Source of the DNA: Bacteroidales bacterium
GTDB lineage: Bacteria > Bacteroidota > Bacteroidia > Bacteroidales > VadinHA17
DNA: 33,322 nucleotides
Direction of reading: 5' to 3'
Assembly (NCBI GenBank): GCA_019429325.1
Contig: JAHYJA010000018.1
Location: 1-33,322 of the forward strand
The notes beneath the pieces are model-generated. The model worked only from the letters and a program-made list of their open reading frames with translations. It was not told where the DNA came from and made no database searches. Positions within the stretch are counted from its first letter, which is position 1; the number at the start of each line of letters is the position of its first letter. Position numbers and translations under genes: made by a program. Below are positions 9,726 through 17,911 of this stretch, piece by piece.

Positions 9726-10595
9726 ATGGAAATTGCATATCTGAACGGAAACTACCTGCCGGCCGACGAAATAAAAATAAGTCCGGACGACCGGGGATTC
9801 CTTTTTTCCGACGGTATTTATGAGGTCGTGAGGTGGTATGAAGGTTTCTTTTACGATATGGAGGGGCATACCCTCCGGCTCAAAAGAAGTCTGCAGGAGG
9901 TGCGCATCAACTGGACCGGATCAGACTCGTTCCCATCCATTGCACAGGAGCTCATTAAGCTGAATGAATTGCAGGGTGCTCCCGCACTTGTTTATCTTCA
10001 GGTCACCAGGGGCGCTGCAAGAAGGTCTCATGCATTTCCGCTTCCCTCCGTACCGCCGACTGTTTATGCCTTCGCCAGAGGATTCAATCCTCAGCGCGAA
10101 CTTGTCGCCGGCGGGATCGGTACGATCCTGCTTAAGGACCCCCGGTGGAACAGGTGCGACATTAAATCAGTGGCGCTTCTGCCCAATATTCTCAGTTTTC
10201 AGGAGGCCAGGGAGAAAGAGTGTTATGAATGCCTTTTTGTAAAGGACGGTTTTATAACGGAATGTGCACATTCGAATGCATTCTTTGTGGTTGAAGGTAC
10301 GCTATTCACACACCCCGAATCTGAAAAGATCCTGTCGGGGATAACCCGAAAAAATGTATTGCGTATAGCGCGCGAAGCAGGTATCAGGGTGAATGAGACA
10401 CCCTTCCCCGCGGAAAGGTTAAATGAGATCAGCGAAGCTTTTGTAACCAACACCTCTTTTGAGATCGCTCCGGTAATATCCATAAATAAAACACCTGTCG
10501 GGAACGGGAAACCAGGGCCGGTAACGGCAATGCTCAGGCAAAGGTTCGATGCTGAGATACTTGCTTTGAGGACTAATAACGCACCTGAAGCATAG
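9726..10595 (+). CDS. Class IV aminotransferase, probable D-amino-acid transaminase
   Basis: YLNGNYLPADEIKISPDDRGFLFSDGIYEVVR N-terminus, RCDIKSVALLPNILSFQEAREK (PLP lysine region), SGITRKNVLRIAREAGI. Confidence 0.87.
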   Translation: MEIAYLNGNYLPADEIKISPDDRGFLFSDGIYEVVRWYEGFFYDMEGHTLRLKRSLQEVRINWTGSDSFPSIAQELIKLNELQGAPALVYLQVTRGAARRSHAFPLPSVPPTVYAFARGFNPQRELVAGGIGTILLKDPRWNRCDIKSVALLPNILSFQEAREKECYECLFVKDGFITECAHSNAFFVVEGTLFTHPESEKILSGITRKNVLRIAREAGIRVNETPFPAERLNEISEAFVTNTSFEIAPVISINKTPVGNGKPGPVTAMLRQRFDAEILALRTNNAPEA

Positions 10596-10611
10596 CCTGA
10601 TTAATTCATAA

Positions 10612-10707
10612 ACTTTGTGAACCTTAGTGTAATCCTTTGAGTTCCTTCGTGGTTAAGGTTTTTTTACCACTAAGTGTCACAAAGGCAAACACTAAGTAAC
10701 ACAAAGG
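10612..10707. repeat. Intergenic inverted repeat, 42-nt arms built of ~11-nt CCTTTGTG/CTTAGTG units
   Basis: Arm 10612-10653 aligns ungapped with the reverse complement of 10666-10707 at 30/42 positions. Matches fall in blocks (CTTTGTG, CTTAGTGT, CCTTTG, GTGGT) separated by mostly 3-nt mismatch bubbles. Confidence 0.9.
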
Positions 10708-10761
10708 TAAACAATAGGTTAGTAATAAAAATGAATAGTAAAGGATAGACCTCTTTTTTCC

Positions 10762-10769
10762 TATATTTG
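10762..10769 (+). promoter_or_regulatory. Bacteroidetes-type -7 box (TATATTTG) upstream of lysS
   Basis: TAnnTTTG match 18 bp upstream of the lysS ATG at 10787. Confidence 0.55.
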
Positions 10770-10786
10770 CACAAATTTTAAACACT

Positions 10787-12331
10787 ATGAGCAATTCCGG
10801 ACTGAGTGAGCAGGAGCTGATAAGGAGGGATTCTCTCAATGAGCTGAGAAAACTTGGTATCGACCCCTACCCTGCCGCCGAATTCAAGACCAACGCTTTT
10901 GCACAGGATATCATCAATAATTACTCCGAAGGGGAGAATAATTATCAGGATGTCACTATTGCCGGACGCATCATGAGCCGGCGAATAATGGGCAACGCCT
11001 CGTTTGCAGTATTAATGGATTCTTCCGGAAGAATACAGATCTATCTTCGCAGGGATGATGTTTGTCCGGGCGAGGACAAGACAATGTACAACACTGTCTT
11101 CAAGCGTCTTCTGGATATCGGGGATATTATTGGCGTCAGGGGACATGTTTTCAGGACACAGACAGGTGAGATCACCGTTCATGTGAAAGAATTCACAATA
11201 CTCTGCAAATCGCTTCATCCCCTGCCTGTTGTGAAGGAGAAGGATGGTGTGATGTACGATGCGGTTACTGATCCGGAGATGCGTTACCGCCAGCGTTATG
11301 TGGATCTGATAGTGAATCCCCATGTACGTGATGTTTTCCGTAAAAGGACACAGCTTATCCAGTCGATGAGGGAGCTTTTCAATTCACGGGGATACCTTGA
11401 GGTGGAGACTCCGATCCTTCAGCCCATACCCGGAGGAGCCTCAGCCAGACCCTTTATTACGCACCATAACACTCTCGATATACCTCTTTACCTGAGGATA
11501 GCCAATGAACTATATCTTAAGCGACTGATAGTAGGGGGTTATGAGGGGGTGTACGAGTTTGCCAAAGACTTCCGTAACGAGGGCATGGACCGTAATCATA
11601 ATCCCGAATTCACCGTAATGGAGATCTATATCGCCTACAAGGATTACAACTGGATGATGTCGTTCACTGAAGAGATAGTTAAAAAGGCAGCGCTTGATCT
11701 TCACGGAAAAACTGAAATTATTTACGGTGAAAAAACTATCGATCTTAACCCCCCCTATAAAAGGATAAGCATGCTTGATGCGATAAAGGAGAATACGGGA
11801 ACAGACATAAGCGGCATGGATGAGAAAGAACTGAGACAGGAATGTGAAAGACTCGGAATTCCTCTCACTCCTGAAATGGGCAAAGGGAAGATCATTGATA
11901 CAATATTCGGCGAGAAATGTGAACACAATTATATCCAGCCTACTTTCATAATCGATTATCCAGTTGAAACCTCTCCTTTGACAAAGATGCATCGCAGCAA
12001 GCCAGGTGTGACGGAACGGTTCGAGCTGATGATCAATGGCAAAGAGATTGCCAATGCGTATTCGGAACTGAACGACCCCATAGACCAGATGGCCCGTTTT
12101 CAGGATCAGCTCAGGCTCTCCGAGAAAGGGGATGATGAAGCGATGTTCATCGACCATGATTTTGTGAAAGCCCTTGAGTATGGAATGCCTCCCACATCGG
12201 GCATGGGAATGGGTATCGACAGGCTCGCGATGCTTCTCACCAACCAGCCTTCGATACAGGATGTGCTTCTGTTCCCTCAGATGAAGCCTCTGGTTCAAAA
12301 GCCGAAAGAGGATAAAGAGCAGGAGGAATAA
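10787..12331 (+). CDS. lysS: Lysyl-tRNA synthetase, class II
   Basis: SNSGLSEQELIRRDSLNELRKLGIDPYPA, EVETPILQPIPGGASARPFITHHNTLDIPLYLRIANELYLKRLIVGG, HNPEFTVMEIYIAY, GMGMGIDRLAMLLTNQPSIQDVLLFPQMKP. Confidence 0.97.
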   Translation: MSNSGLSEQELIRRDSLNELRKLGIDPYPAAEFKTNAFAQDIINNYSEGENNYQDVTIAGRIMSRRIMGNASFAVLMDSSGRIQIYLRRDDVCPGEDKTMYNTVFKRLLDIGDIIGVRGHVFRTQTGEITVHVKEFTILCKSLHPLPVVKEKDGVMYDAVTDPEMRYRQRYVDLIVNPHVRDVFRKRTQLIQSMRELFNSRGYLEVETPILQPIPGGASARPFITHHNTLDIPLYLRIANELYLKRLIVGGYEGVYEFAKDFRNEGMDRNHNPEFTVMEIYIAYKDYNWMMSFTEEIVKKAALDLHGKTEIIYGEKTIDLNPPYKRISMLDAIKENTGTDISGMDEKELRQECERLGIPLTPEMGKGKIIDTIFGEKCEHNYIQPTFIIDYPVETSPLTKMHRSKPGVTERFELMINGKEIANAYSELNDPIDQMARFQDQLRLSEKGDDEAMFIDHDFVKALEYGMPPTSGMGMGIDRLAMLLTNQPSIQDVLLFPQMKPLVQKPKEDKEQEE

Positions 12332-12413
12332 TCTGAGTTCCGTGGTGCGAATTTGAATTTTTATTTGTTTGCTATCTGCTTTTAGTTTATTTTTATCTCA
12401 AGTCTCTCAAACG

Positions 12414-12445
12414 GTTCGACGGTGCGACGGTGCGACGGGGCGAAA
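12414..12445. repeat. Short octanucleotide tandem repeat GTGCGACG (4 units, outer two degenerate)
   Basis: gttcgacg gtgcgacg gtgcgacg gggcgaaa in the lysS-DUF4956 intergenic region. Confidence 0.85.
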
Positions 12446-12473
12446 TATTCACTAACCCTAAAATCTGCTGGAA

Positions 12474-13091
12474 ATGATTGAAAACTTTACCGGTTACAAC
12501 AGCCTCTCTGTATGGGGCATCATGATGCGGTTCGGCGTAAACCTGTTCTTTCTTTTTATCCTGATCAGGTTTGTCTACTTCAAATACTCAAAAAAGGAGA
12601 AATTCCTCTTCACTTTCTTCCTCATCGGAATAACCGTATTCTTTATCTGCGCGATGCTGAGGAAAGTAGAGATCAATGTAGGGATCGGGCTGGGTCTGTT
12701 TGCCATTTTTGGCATACTGAGGTTCCGGACCCGGAATTTCAGCACGAAGGACATGGCTTATATATTCGCCACTATAGGCCTGTCTGTTATCAATTCTTTG
12801 AGTATGATCGATTTCCCCTTTTACGGGTTCATGCTGATCAATGTTATCATAGTTCTTTCGGCCTTTACCCTGGAAGAGTTCCTTCGGAAAAACTCATTCA
12901 ACAGCCACTGCATTGTCTATAACGATATTGACCTGCTTAAACCAGGCAGCAGAAACAAGCTCCTGAAGGACCTTTCAAACAAGACCGGCCTCAACATACT
13001 TAAGATCAGAGTAATTAAGATCGACTACAAAAGGGAGATCGCTGATCTCGAGGTATATTTTAAGGAAGATAAAACCTTAACTTCTGCCTGA
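12474..13091 (+). CDS. DUF4956 family membrane protein
   Basis: Multi-pass protein with GIGLGLFAIFGILRFRTRNFSTKDMAYIFATIGLSVINSL, characteristic of the DUF4956 family. Confidence 0.8.
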   Translation: MIENFTGYNSLSVWGIMMRFGVNLFFLFILIRFVYFKYSKKEKFLFTFFLIGITVFFICAMLRKVEINVGIGLGLFAIFGILRFRTRNFSTKDMAYIFATIGLSVINSLSMIDFPFYGFMLINVIIVLSAFTLEEFLRKNSFNSHCIVYNDIDLLKPGSRNKLLKDLSNKTGLNILKIRVIKIDYKREIADLEVYFKEDKTLTSA

Positions 13092-13138
13092 CCGGAAATC
13101 AATCCTCTCCCTTTGCCGGAACCGGACATCATTAAAAA

Positions 13139-13146
13139 TATATTTG
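13139..13146 (+). promoter_or_regulatory. Bacteroidetes-type -7 box (TATATTTG) upstream of the TPR protein gene
   Basis: TAnnTTTG match 57 bp upstream of ATG 13203. Confidence 0.45.
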
Positions 13147-13202
13147 TGTTTAACAAAGTGTTGGCATAACTTTATAGGTTAATATTACATACACCCGGGA
13201 AT

Positions 13203-15251
13203 ATGGCCGGAAGTTCCAATAGATTCTCCAGATTCTGGCAGGAGCTTAGGAGGCGCAAGACTGACAGGGTGATCGTTTTTTATGCTGCCACCGCTTTTGG
13301 CATACTCGAGCTTGTCGATATCGTTGCACCAGCCCTGTCGCTTCCCGACTGGACAATGACGTTCGTATTGATCCTGCTCTTGACGGGGTTTCCCGTATTC
13401 GTGGTTTTCTCATGGGTCTTTAACATTACACCTGCAGGCATTGAAAAAACGAAGTCGCGGGGCGAGAGGAAGAAGCCTCATGACGAAAAAGAGCTGAAAA
13501 GATGGAAAAGCTCTACCCTGGCAGGTCTTCTTATAATTCTGGGGCTTGTGGTCTTCAGTATTGCCAGGAACAATCTCAGTGCTACTGAAATAAGAAGAAT
13601 GGAAAAAACAATTGCCGTAATCCCCTTTGACAACTATTGCATTGATGATGAGTTCGAATTCCTGGGGGATGCGATCCCTAATGCCATTATCACGCACCTG
13701 GCCATCAGCAATGAATTTGAAGTTGTCTCTTTCACTGCCGTTTCAAAATACAAAGGAGCAGATAAACCGTCGATCCGGCAGATCGGAAAGGATCATAATG
13801 TGAACTTCGTTGTTGAAGGCTCGATTGAGATAATCAATGAAAAAGTCAGTATAAATGTCCAGCTGATAAATGCCAGAACTGACTACCATATCTGGGCAAA
13901 TGAGTTCGAGGGTGAGAAGAAGGAGCTACAGGCAATCAGGGCTGAAATAAACCTCAGAATTGCTGAAGAATTGAAAATTGCCCTTTCTCCGGAGGAAATC
14001 GAACAGATCGAAAGATCTCCGACCAGTAGTACTGAAGCCTGGCTGACTTACATTTCAGGAAATGTGGTTTCGGAAAATGTTTACTATTACCTTATTCTTG
14101 GAAACAGGTACGCCGATTCCATAAGTTTTGAAAATGCAATTAAAATGTACGGCAGGGCTATTGAATATGATCCCCTGTTCTCTCTGGCGTATGCAAAAAG
14201 AGCTATTACGTACGCATGGGGCTACTATACCCGCACACTGGATGAGAGCAGTATCGAAAAATGCAAAGCTGATATCGATAAAGCCTTAATTATTGACCCG
14301 GATCTCACAGAAGCCCTGATAGCTCTCGGGTTTTATCATTATTACTGCATACAGGATTACCAGGAAGCTCTTAAACACTTCACAAAAGCTTCTGAGCAAA
14401 GCCCCGAAAACTGGGAACCGCTTTTCTATATGGCAATGGTGCTCAGGAGAAACGGCGACTGGCAGACTTCACAGTCGCTGCTAACAAAAGTTATGAGGCA
14501 CAAACCTCAGAATGCCCTCATACTGACTAACATCGGCTTATCTTATGATTATCTCAGAGTTTACGATTCTGCATTGATGTATCATGAAAAGGCTATTAAA
14601 CTAATGCCGGCATGGTCAGCTCCCTGGGAAAACAAGATCAGTGCACTTCTGCTCCGGGATGGTTCAACGGAGAAAGCCCGGGAAACACGGGACACAGCAA
14701 TTCTTAAAACTGGCAACACTTTCAGCATGGCCGATATATATTTTGACATTTATGACGGGAAGTACGACGAAGCCCTTCGCAAAGCTGAACAGCTGAGCCA
14801 GTCAGATTTTAACGACCAGGGTGAAAAGTTCCTTCTCCATGCTTCAATTTCCAGCTTACTCGGCGAGCCTGGCATTGCAGAAAGATACTATAAATCGGCA
14901 CTTGGCTTTTACAAGAAGCAGCTTGAAAATGATCCTGATAATGCAGTAACCTATGCTAATCTGGGACTTTCCTATGCCGGACTGAAAAACAAAATATACG
15001 CTATTGAGGCAGGAGAAATAGCTGTAAACCTTATTACCTCAGATATGATGGCAAAGAATGACATGCTGATCATCCTCGCTCAGATCTGTGTTATAGTCGG
15101 GGAATTTGAAAAAGCCACCGGGCACATCGAATACCTTCTTGAGAATCCATTCCTCCTTTCAGTTAATTACCTGAAGCTCGATCCCGTATGGAAGTCCCTG
15201 CTCGACTATCCCGAATTCAAAAAGATACTCCTTAAATATTCTTCAAGTTAA
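13203..15251 (+). CDS. Membrane-anchored FlgO/TolB-N-like domain protein with C-terminal TPR repeats
   Basis: N-terminal hydrophobic segments, then IAVIPFDNYCIDDEFEFLGDAIPNAIITHL...GKDHNVNFVVEGSIEIINEKVSINVQLINARTDYHIWANEFEGE (FlgO-like/adenylate-cyclase-associated module), then TPR motifs (AIEYDPLFSLAYAKRAITYAWG, ALIIDPDLTEALIALGFYHYY, etc.). Confidence 0.85.
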   Translation: MAGSSNRFSRFWQELRRRKTDRVIVFYAATAFGILELVDIVAPALSLPDWTMTFVLILLLTGFPVFVVFSWVFNITPAGIEKTKSRGERKKPHDEKELKRWKSSTLAGLLIILGLVVFSIARNNLSATEIRRMEKTIAVIPFDNYCIDDEFEFLGDAIPNAIITHLAISNEFEVVSFTAVSKYKGADKPSIRQIGKDHNVNFVVEGSIEIINEKVSINVQLINARTDYHIWANEFEGEKKELQAIRAEINLRIAEELKIALSPEEIEQIERSPTSSTEAWLTYISGNVVSENVYYYLILGNRYADSISFENAIKMYGRAIEYDPLFSLAYAKRAITYAWGYYTRTLDESSIEKCKADIDKALIIDPDLTEALIALGFYHYYCIQDYQEALKHFTKASEQSPENWEPLFYMAMVLRRNGDWQTSQSLLTKVMRHKPQNALILTNIGLSYDYLRVYDSALMYHEKAIKLMPAWSAPWENKISALLLRDGSTEKARETRDTAILKTGNTFSMADIYFDIYDGKYDEALRKAEQLSQSDFNDQGEKFLLHASISSLLGEPGIAERYYKSALGFYKKQLENDPDNAVTYANLGLSYAGLKNKIYAIEAGEIAVNLITSDMMAKNDMLIILAQICVIVGEFEKATGHIEYLLENPFLLSVNYLKLDPVWKSLLDYPEFKKILLKYSSS

Positions 15252-15303
15252 TCTCACATAAACAGACAGGCTGAGTCTAATTATCAAACAAAAATTTAAT
15301 AAA

Positions 15304-15531
15304 ATGACAACACCTGATGACAAATATCTGGAAATTGGCAGGATTTTGCCACCTGCCTTTAAAATGGACCCGTCACTACTAAAATTCAATCTCTCTTACC
15401 TTTATGCTTTGGATCCGGCAGTCTTTAAAAGGGCTGTGCAGGAGCATATTGAGTACCTCAGAAAATGTGCAGACGCAGAAGCTGAGATGTACAGTAGAAT
15501 TCTGGAAAGTATTAAAGAACATTTGAAATAA
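15304..15531 (+). CDS. 75-aa hypothetical protein
   Basis: ATG-initiated ORF MTTPDDKYLEIGRILPPAFKMDPSLLKFNLSYLYALDPAVFKRAVQEHIEYLRKCADAEAEMYSRILESIKEHLK, codirectional between the TPR gene and the radical SAM gene. Confidence 0.65.
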   Translation: MTTPDDKYLEIGRILPPAFKMDPSLLKFNLSYLYALDPAVFKRAVQEHIEYLRKCADAEAEMYSRILESIKEHLK

Positions 15532-15634
15532 AAAGCTCCCGGGAAAAGAAAACTATCCTGATTTTTTCTACATGATATTAACAGGATGCAATATTTACAC
15601 GGCATTTTAACCTGTCTGTTTTTATAAAATATCA

Positions 15635-17221
15635 ATGAATAAACGCCCTGTCGTAATTGTTGCGTTCGAGGAATCTGATAATCTGGGAACAGGTTACCTG
15701 GCATCTGTATTGTCTGTTGCGGGATATGATACCAGGATAATCAATTTTAATGACGAAGATGAAGAAATTGTCTCTATTATTCAAAGGTTAAATCCATTAA
15801 TTGTTGGATTCTCAATTATATATCAATTTTATCTTCATGCCTTTAGGAAACTGATCGTTTCAATCCGTGAGGCCGGAATCAGTTGTCACCTTACAGCAGG
15901 AGGCCAATATGCAAGCCTGAGATTCACTGAACTTTTCAGATTTATTCCTTTCCTCGATTCGGTGGTCAGATTTGAAGGGGAATATACATTTCTCGAGTTG
16001 ATAAACTCCCTTTACTCGGGAACCGACTGGAGAAAAGTGAACGGAATTGCATATAAAGTAAACGATGAAGTAATTGCCACCCCGCTCAGGCTGCCGGAGA
16101 AAGATCTCGACAGGTTTCCATTGCCAATGCGGACACCACTCACAGAATACGCGTTTGATAAAAAATTCGCATCAATTCTGGCAGGAAGGGGTTGCATCCA
16201 CAACTGTTCATTCTGCAATACCAGAGAGTATTACAGGCAATCCGGGGGATCATATAAACGCATAAGAAAACCCGAAAAGGTGGCAGAGGAGATGGAACTG
16301 CTGCATAATAATAAAGACTGTACTGTTTTCCTGTTTCAGGACGATGATTTCCCAGTGAAGACAGGAAAAACTGCAGTCTGGACTGACAGGTTCTGTCACG
16401 AGCTGAAAAACAGGGGATTGCATAACAGATTAATGTGGAAGATAAATTGCCGGCCCGACGAGGTGGATCCAGTAAGTTTTGCCATGATGAAGGAGCACGG
16501 ATTATTTCTGGTTTATCTGGGTATTGAAGATGGTACTGACTACGGTCTAAAGAGACTGAATAAAGGTTTAACTGCGGCCCGTTGCATGGAGGGGATCAAT
16601 ACTCTCAAAAAACTAAAGATTAATTTCGATTACGGATTTATGTTGTTCCAGCCCTCTTCAACGTTTGCTACAGTCAATGAAAATCTTGACTTCCTGACAG
16701 GGCTTTGCAGTGATGGGTCCTCTCCCCTGACATTTCTTAAGATGATTCCTTTTTTTGATACCATCATCGAGAAAGAACTGATAGATGAAGGAAGATTAAC
16801 AGGAGTGCCCGGATTTTATACCTATCAATTTTACGAGGAGCCTCTTAACCACTATTGCGAGTTTACCACGGATTGTACAATGTTATGGCTGCGAGACACC
16901 AACGGTCTTTTAAATGTCCTCAGATGGGCAAGGAATTATATCGCCGTTCACGCTCGATTTGCAGAGCCCTCGCCGGAATTGTCAACAATTTCTCAAGATG
17001 TCAGAAAAATTACTGCAGAAAGCAATCTTTTTTTGCTGGATAAACTTAAAGAACTTTCAGTGATCTTTGAGACTGGGCGATTTAACAACGGTGATTACAG
17101 AAGCTTGACAGGCTATAAAGAAAGCATTAATGTAATGCATGATAACGCCAGAGCCAGGATAAACAACCAGATGATCCGGCTCCTGAGGCTCTCTGAAAAG
17201 CAATGGATTGAGGCTCTCTGA
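15635..17221 (+). CDS. B12-binding-domain-type radical SAM protein
   Basis: N-terminal Rossmann-like VVIVAFEESDNLGTGYLASVLSVAGYDTRIINFN...NPLIVGFSIIYQ, radical SAM motif GRGCIHNCSFCNTREYY (CxxxCxxC), FLFQDDDFP, YLGIEDGTDYGLKRLNKG. Confidence 0.88.
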   Translation: MNKRPVVIVAFEESDNLGTGYLASVLSVAGYDTRIINFNDEDEEIVSIIQRLNPLIVGFSIIYQFYLHAFRKLIVSIREAGISCHLTAGGQYASLRFTELFRFIPFLDSVVRFEGEYTFLELINSLYSGTDWRKVNGIAYKVNDEVIATPLRLPEKDLDRFPLPMRTPLTEYAFDKKFASILAGRGCIHNCSFCNTREYYRQSGGSYKRIRKPEKVAEEMELLHNNKDCTVFLFQDDDFPVKTGKTAVWTDRFCHELKNRGLHNRLMWKINCRPDEVDPVSFAMMKEHGLFLVYLGIEDGTDYGLKRLNKGLTAARCMEGINTLKKLKINFDYGFMLFQPSSTFATVNENLDFLTGLCSDGSSPLTFLKMIPFFDTIIEKELIDEGRLTGVPGFYTYQFYEEPLNHYCEFTTDCTMLWLRDTNGLLNVLRWARNYIAVHARFAEPSPELSTISQDVRKITAESNLFLLDKLKELSVIFETGRFNNGDYRSLTGYKESINVMHDNARARINNQMIRLLRLSEKQWIEAL

Positions 17222-17820
17222 AAAGCAATTGAGGCTCTCAGAAATAGATTGAATTGCCGTTGGCTTTAGCCAACGGATAAGAGACATTCTTTTTATCTTG
17301 GGCTTCAGCCCAAAAAAAGGGACTGAAGTCCCAGGTCTTGGGGGGAGCCCCAGTGATCCGTCAGCTAAAGCTGACGGCAATTGAGAAGACAAAAGCTGAG
17401 GGCAATTGAGAAACTGAAGCTGACGGCAATTGAGAACACTGAAGCTGAGGGCAATTGAGAAACTCAGAAGAGCAATTGAGGCTCTCAGAAATAGATTGAA
17501 TTGCCGTTGGCTTTAGCCAACGGATCTTGAGGCCTGTATGTTTTTGGGCTTCAGCCCATAAAGGGACTAAAGTCCCAAGTCTTGGGGGGAGCCCCAGTGA
17601 TCCGTCAGCTAAAGCTGACGGCAATTGAGAACACTGAAGCTGACGGCAATTGAGAAACTGAAGCTGACGGCAATTGAGATTCTCAGGAAAGCAATAAATT
17701 GCTGACTCTTCTGAAATCCGTCAGCTAAAGCTGACGGCAATTGAGAAGACAAAAGCTGACGGCAATTGAGAACACTGAAGCTGACGGCAATTGAGAAGAC
17801 AAAAGCTGACGGCAATTGAG
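17184..17820. repeat. Composite palindrome-rich repeat island (two ~160-bp modules plus 17-mer half-palindrome array)
   Basis: A 55-nt segment at 17224-17278 recurs identically at 17471-17525. Palindromes CCGTTGGCTTTAGCCAACGG (17257, 17504), GGGCTTCAGCCC, GGGACT[G/A]AAGTCCC and CCGTCAGCTAAAGCTGACGG (17358, 17602, 17718). The 17-mer AGCTGA[C/G]GGCAATTGAG occurs 11 times. Confidence 0.97.
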
Positions 17821-17911
17821 GTTGTTAGTAACTATTTTCTGCGGCCGGATAAACAATTCACCTGTTTATCCGTTATCAGACAAACAGATCGGCAGTAATA
17901 AAGATTATCAA

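Noticed and set aside
9455-9869. Minus-strand ORFs 9455-9697 and 9588-9869 (PAPCSLPPAPRSL...)
   Set aside because: Proline-rich translation of the heptamer array, antisense to fucK/aminotransferase ends.
10624-10839. 71-aa minus-strand ORF over the CTTTGTG inverted repeat
   Set aside because: Overlaps the repeat and the lysS start; no protein-like features.
11510-12298. 262-aa minus-strand ORF
   Set aside because: Antisense to lysS; open frame is a by-product of codon usage in the real gene.
17057-17815. Minus-strand ORFs 17057-17392, 17361-17624 and 17609-17815
   Set aside because: They lie largely within the repeat island; their peptides (LPSALADGSLGLPP, SIAVSFSVLNCRQL repeats) are translations of the repeats with no sign of coding constraint.
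17369-17820. Direct repeats with regular spacing resembling a CRISPR array
   Set aside because: Spacers are only 7-8 nt and reused, repeats are 17 nt half-palindromes, and no cas genes lie in the window.
17816-17911. N-terminal extension (TTG start 17816) of the VTT-like protein
   Set aside because: The start codon is in the last repeat unit and the first 32 residues are not membrane-protein-like; ATG 17912 is more plausible.
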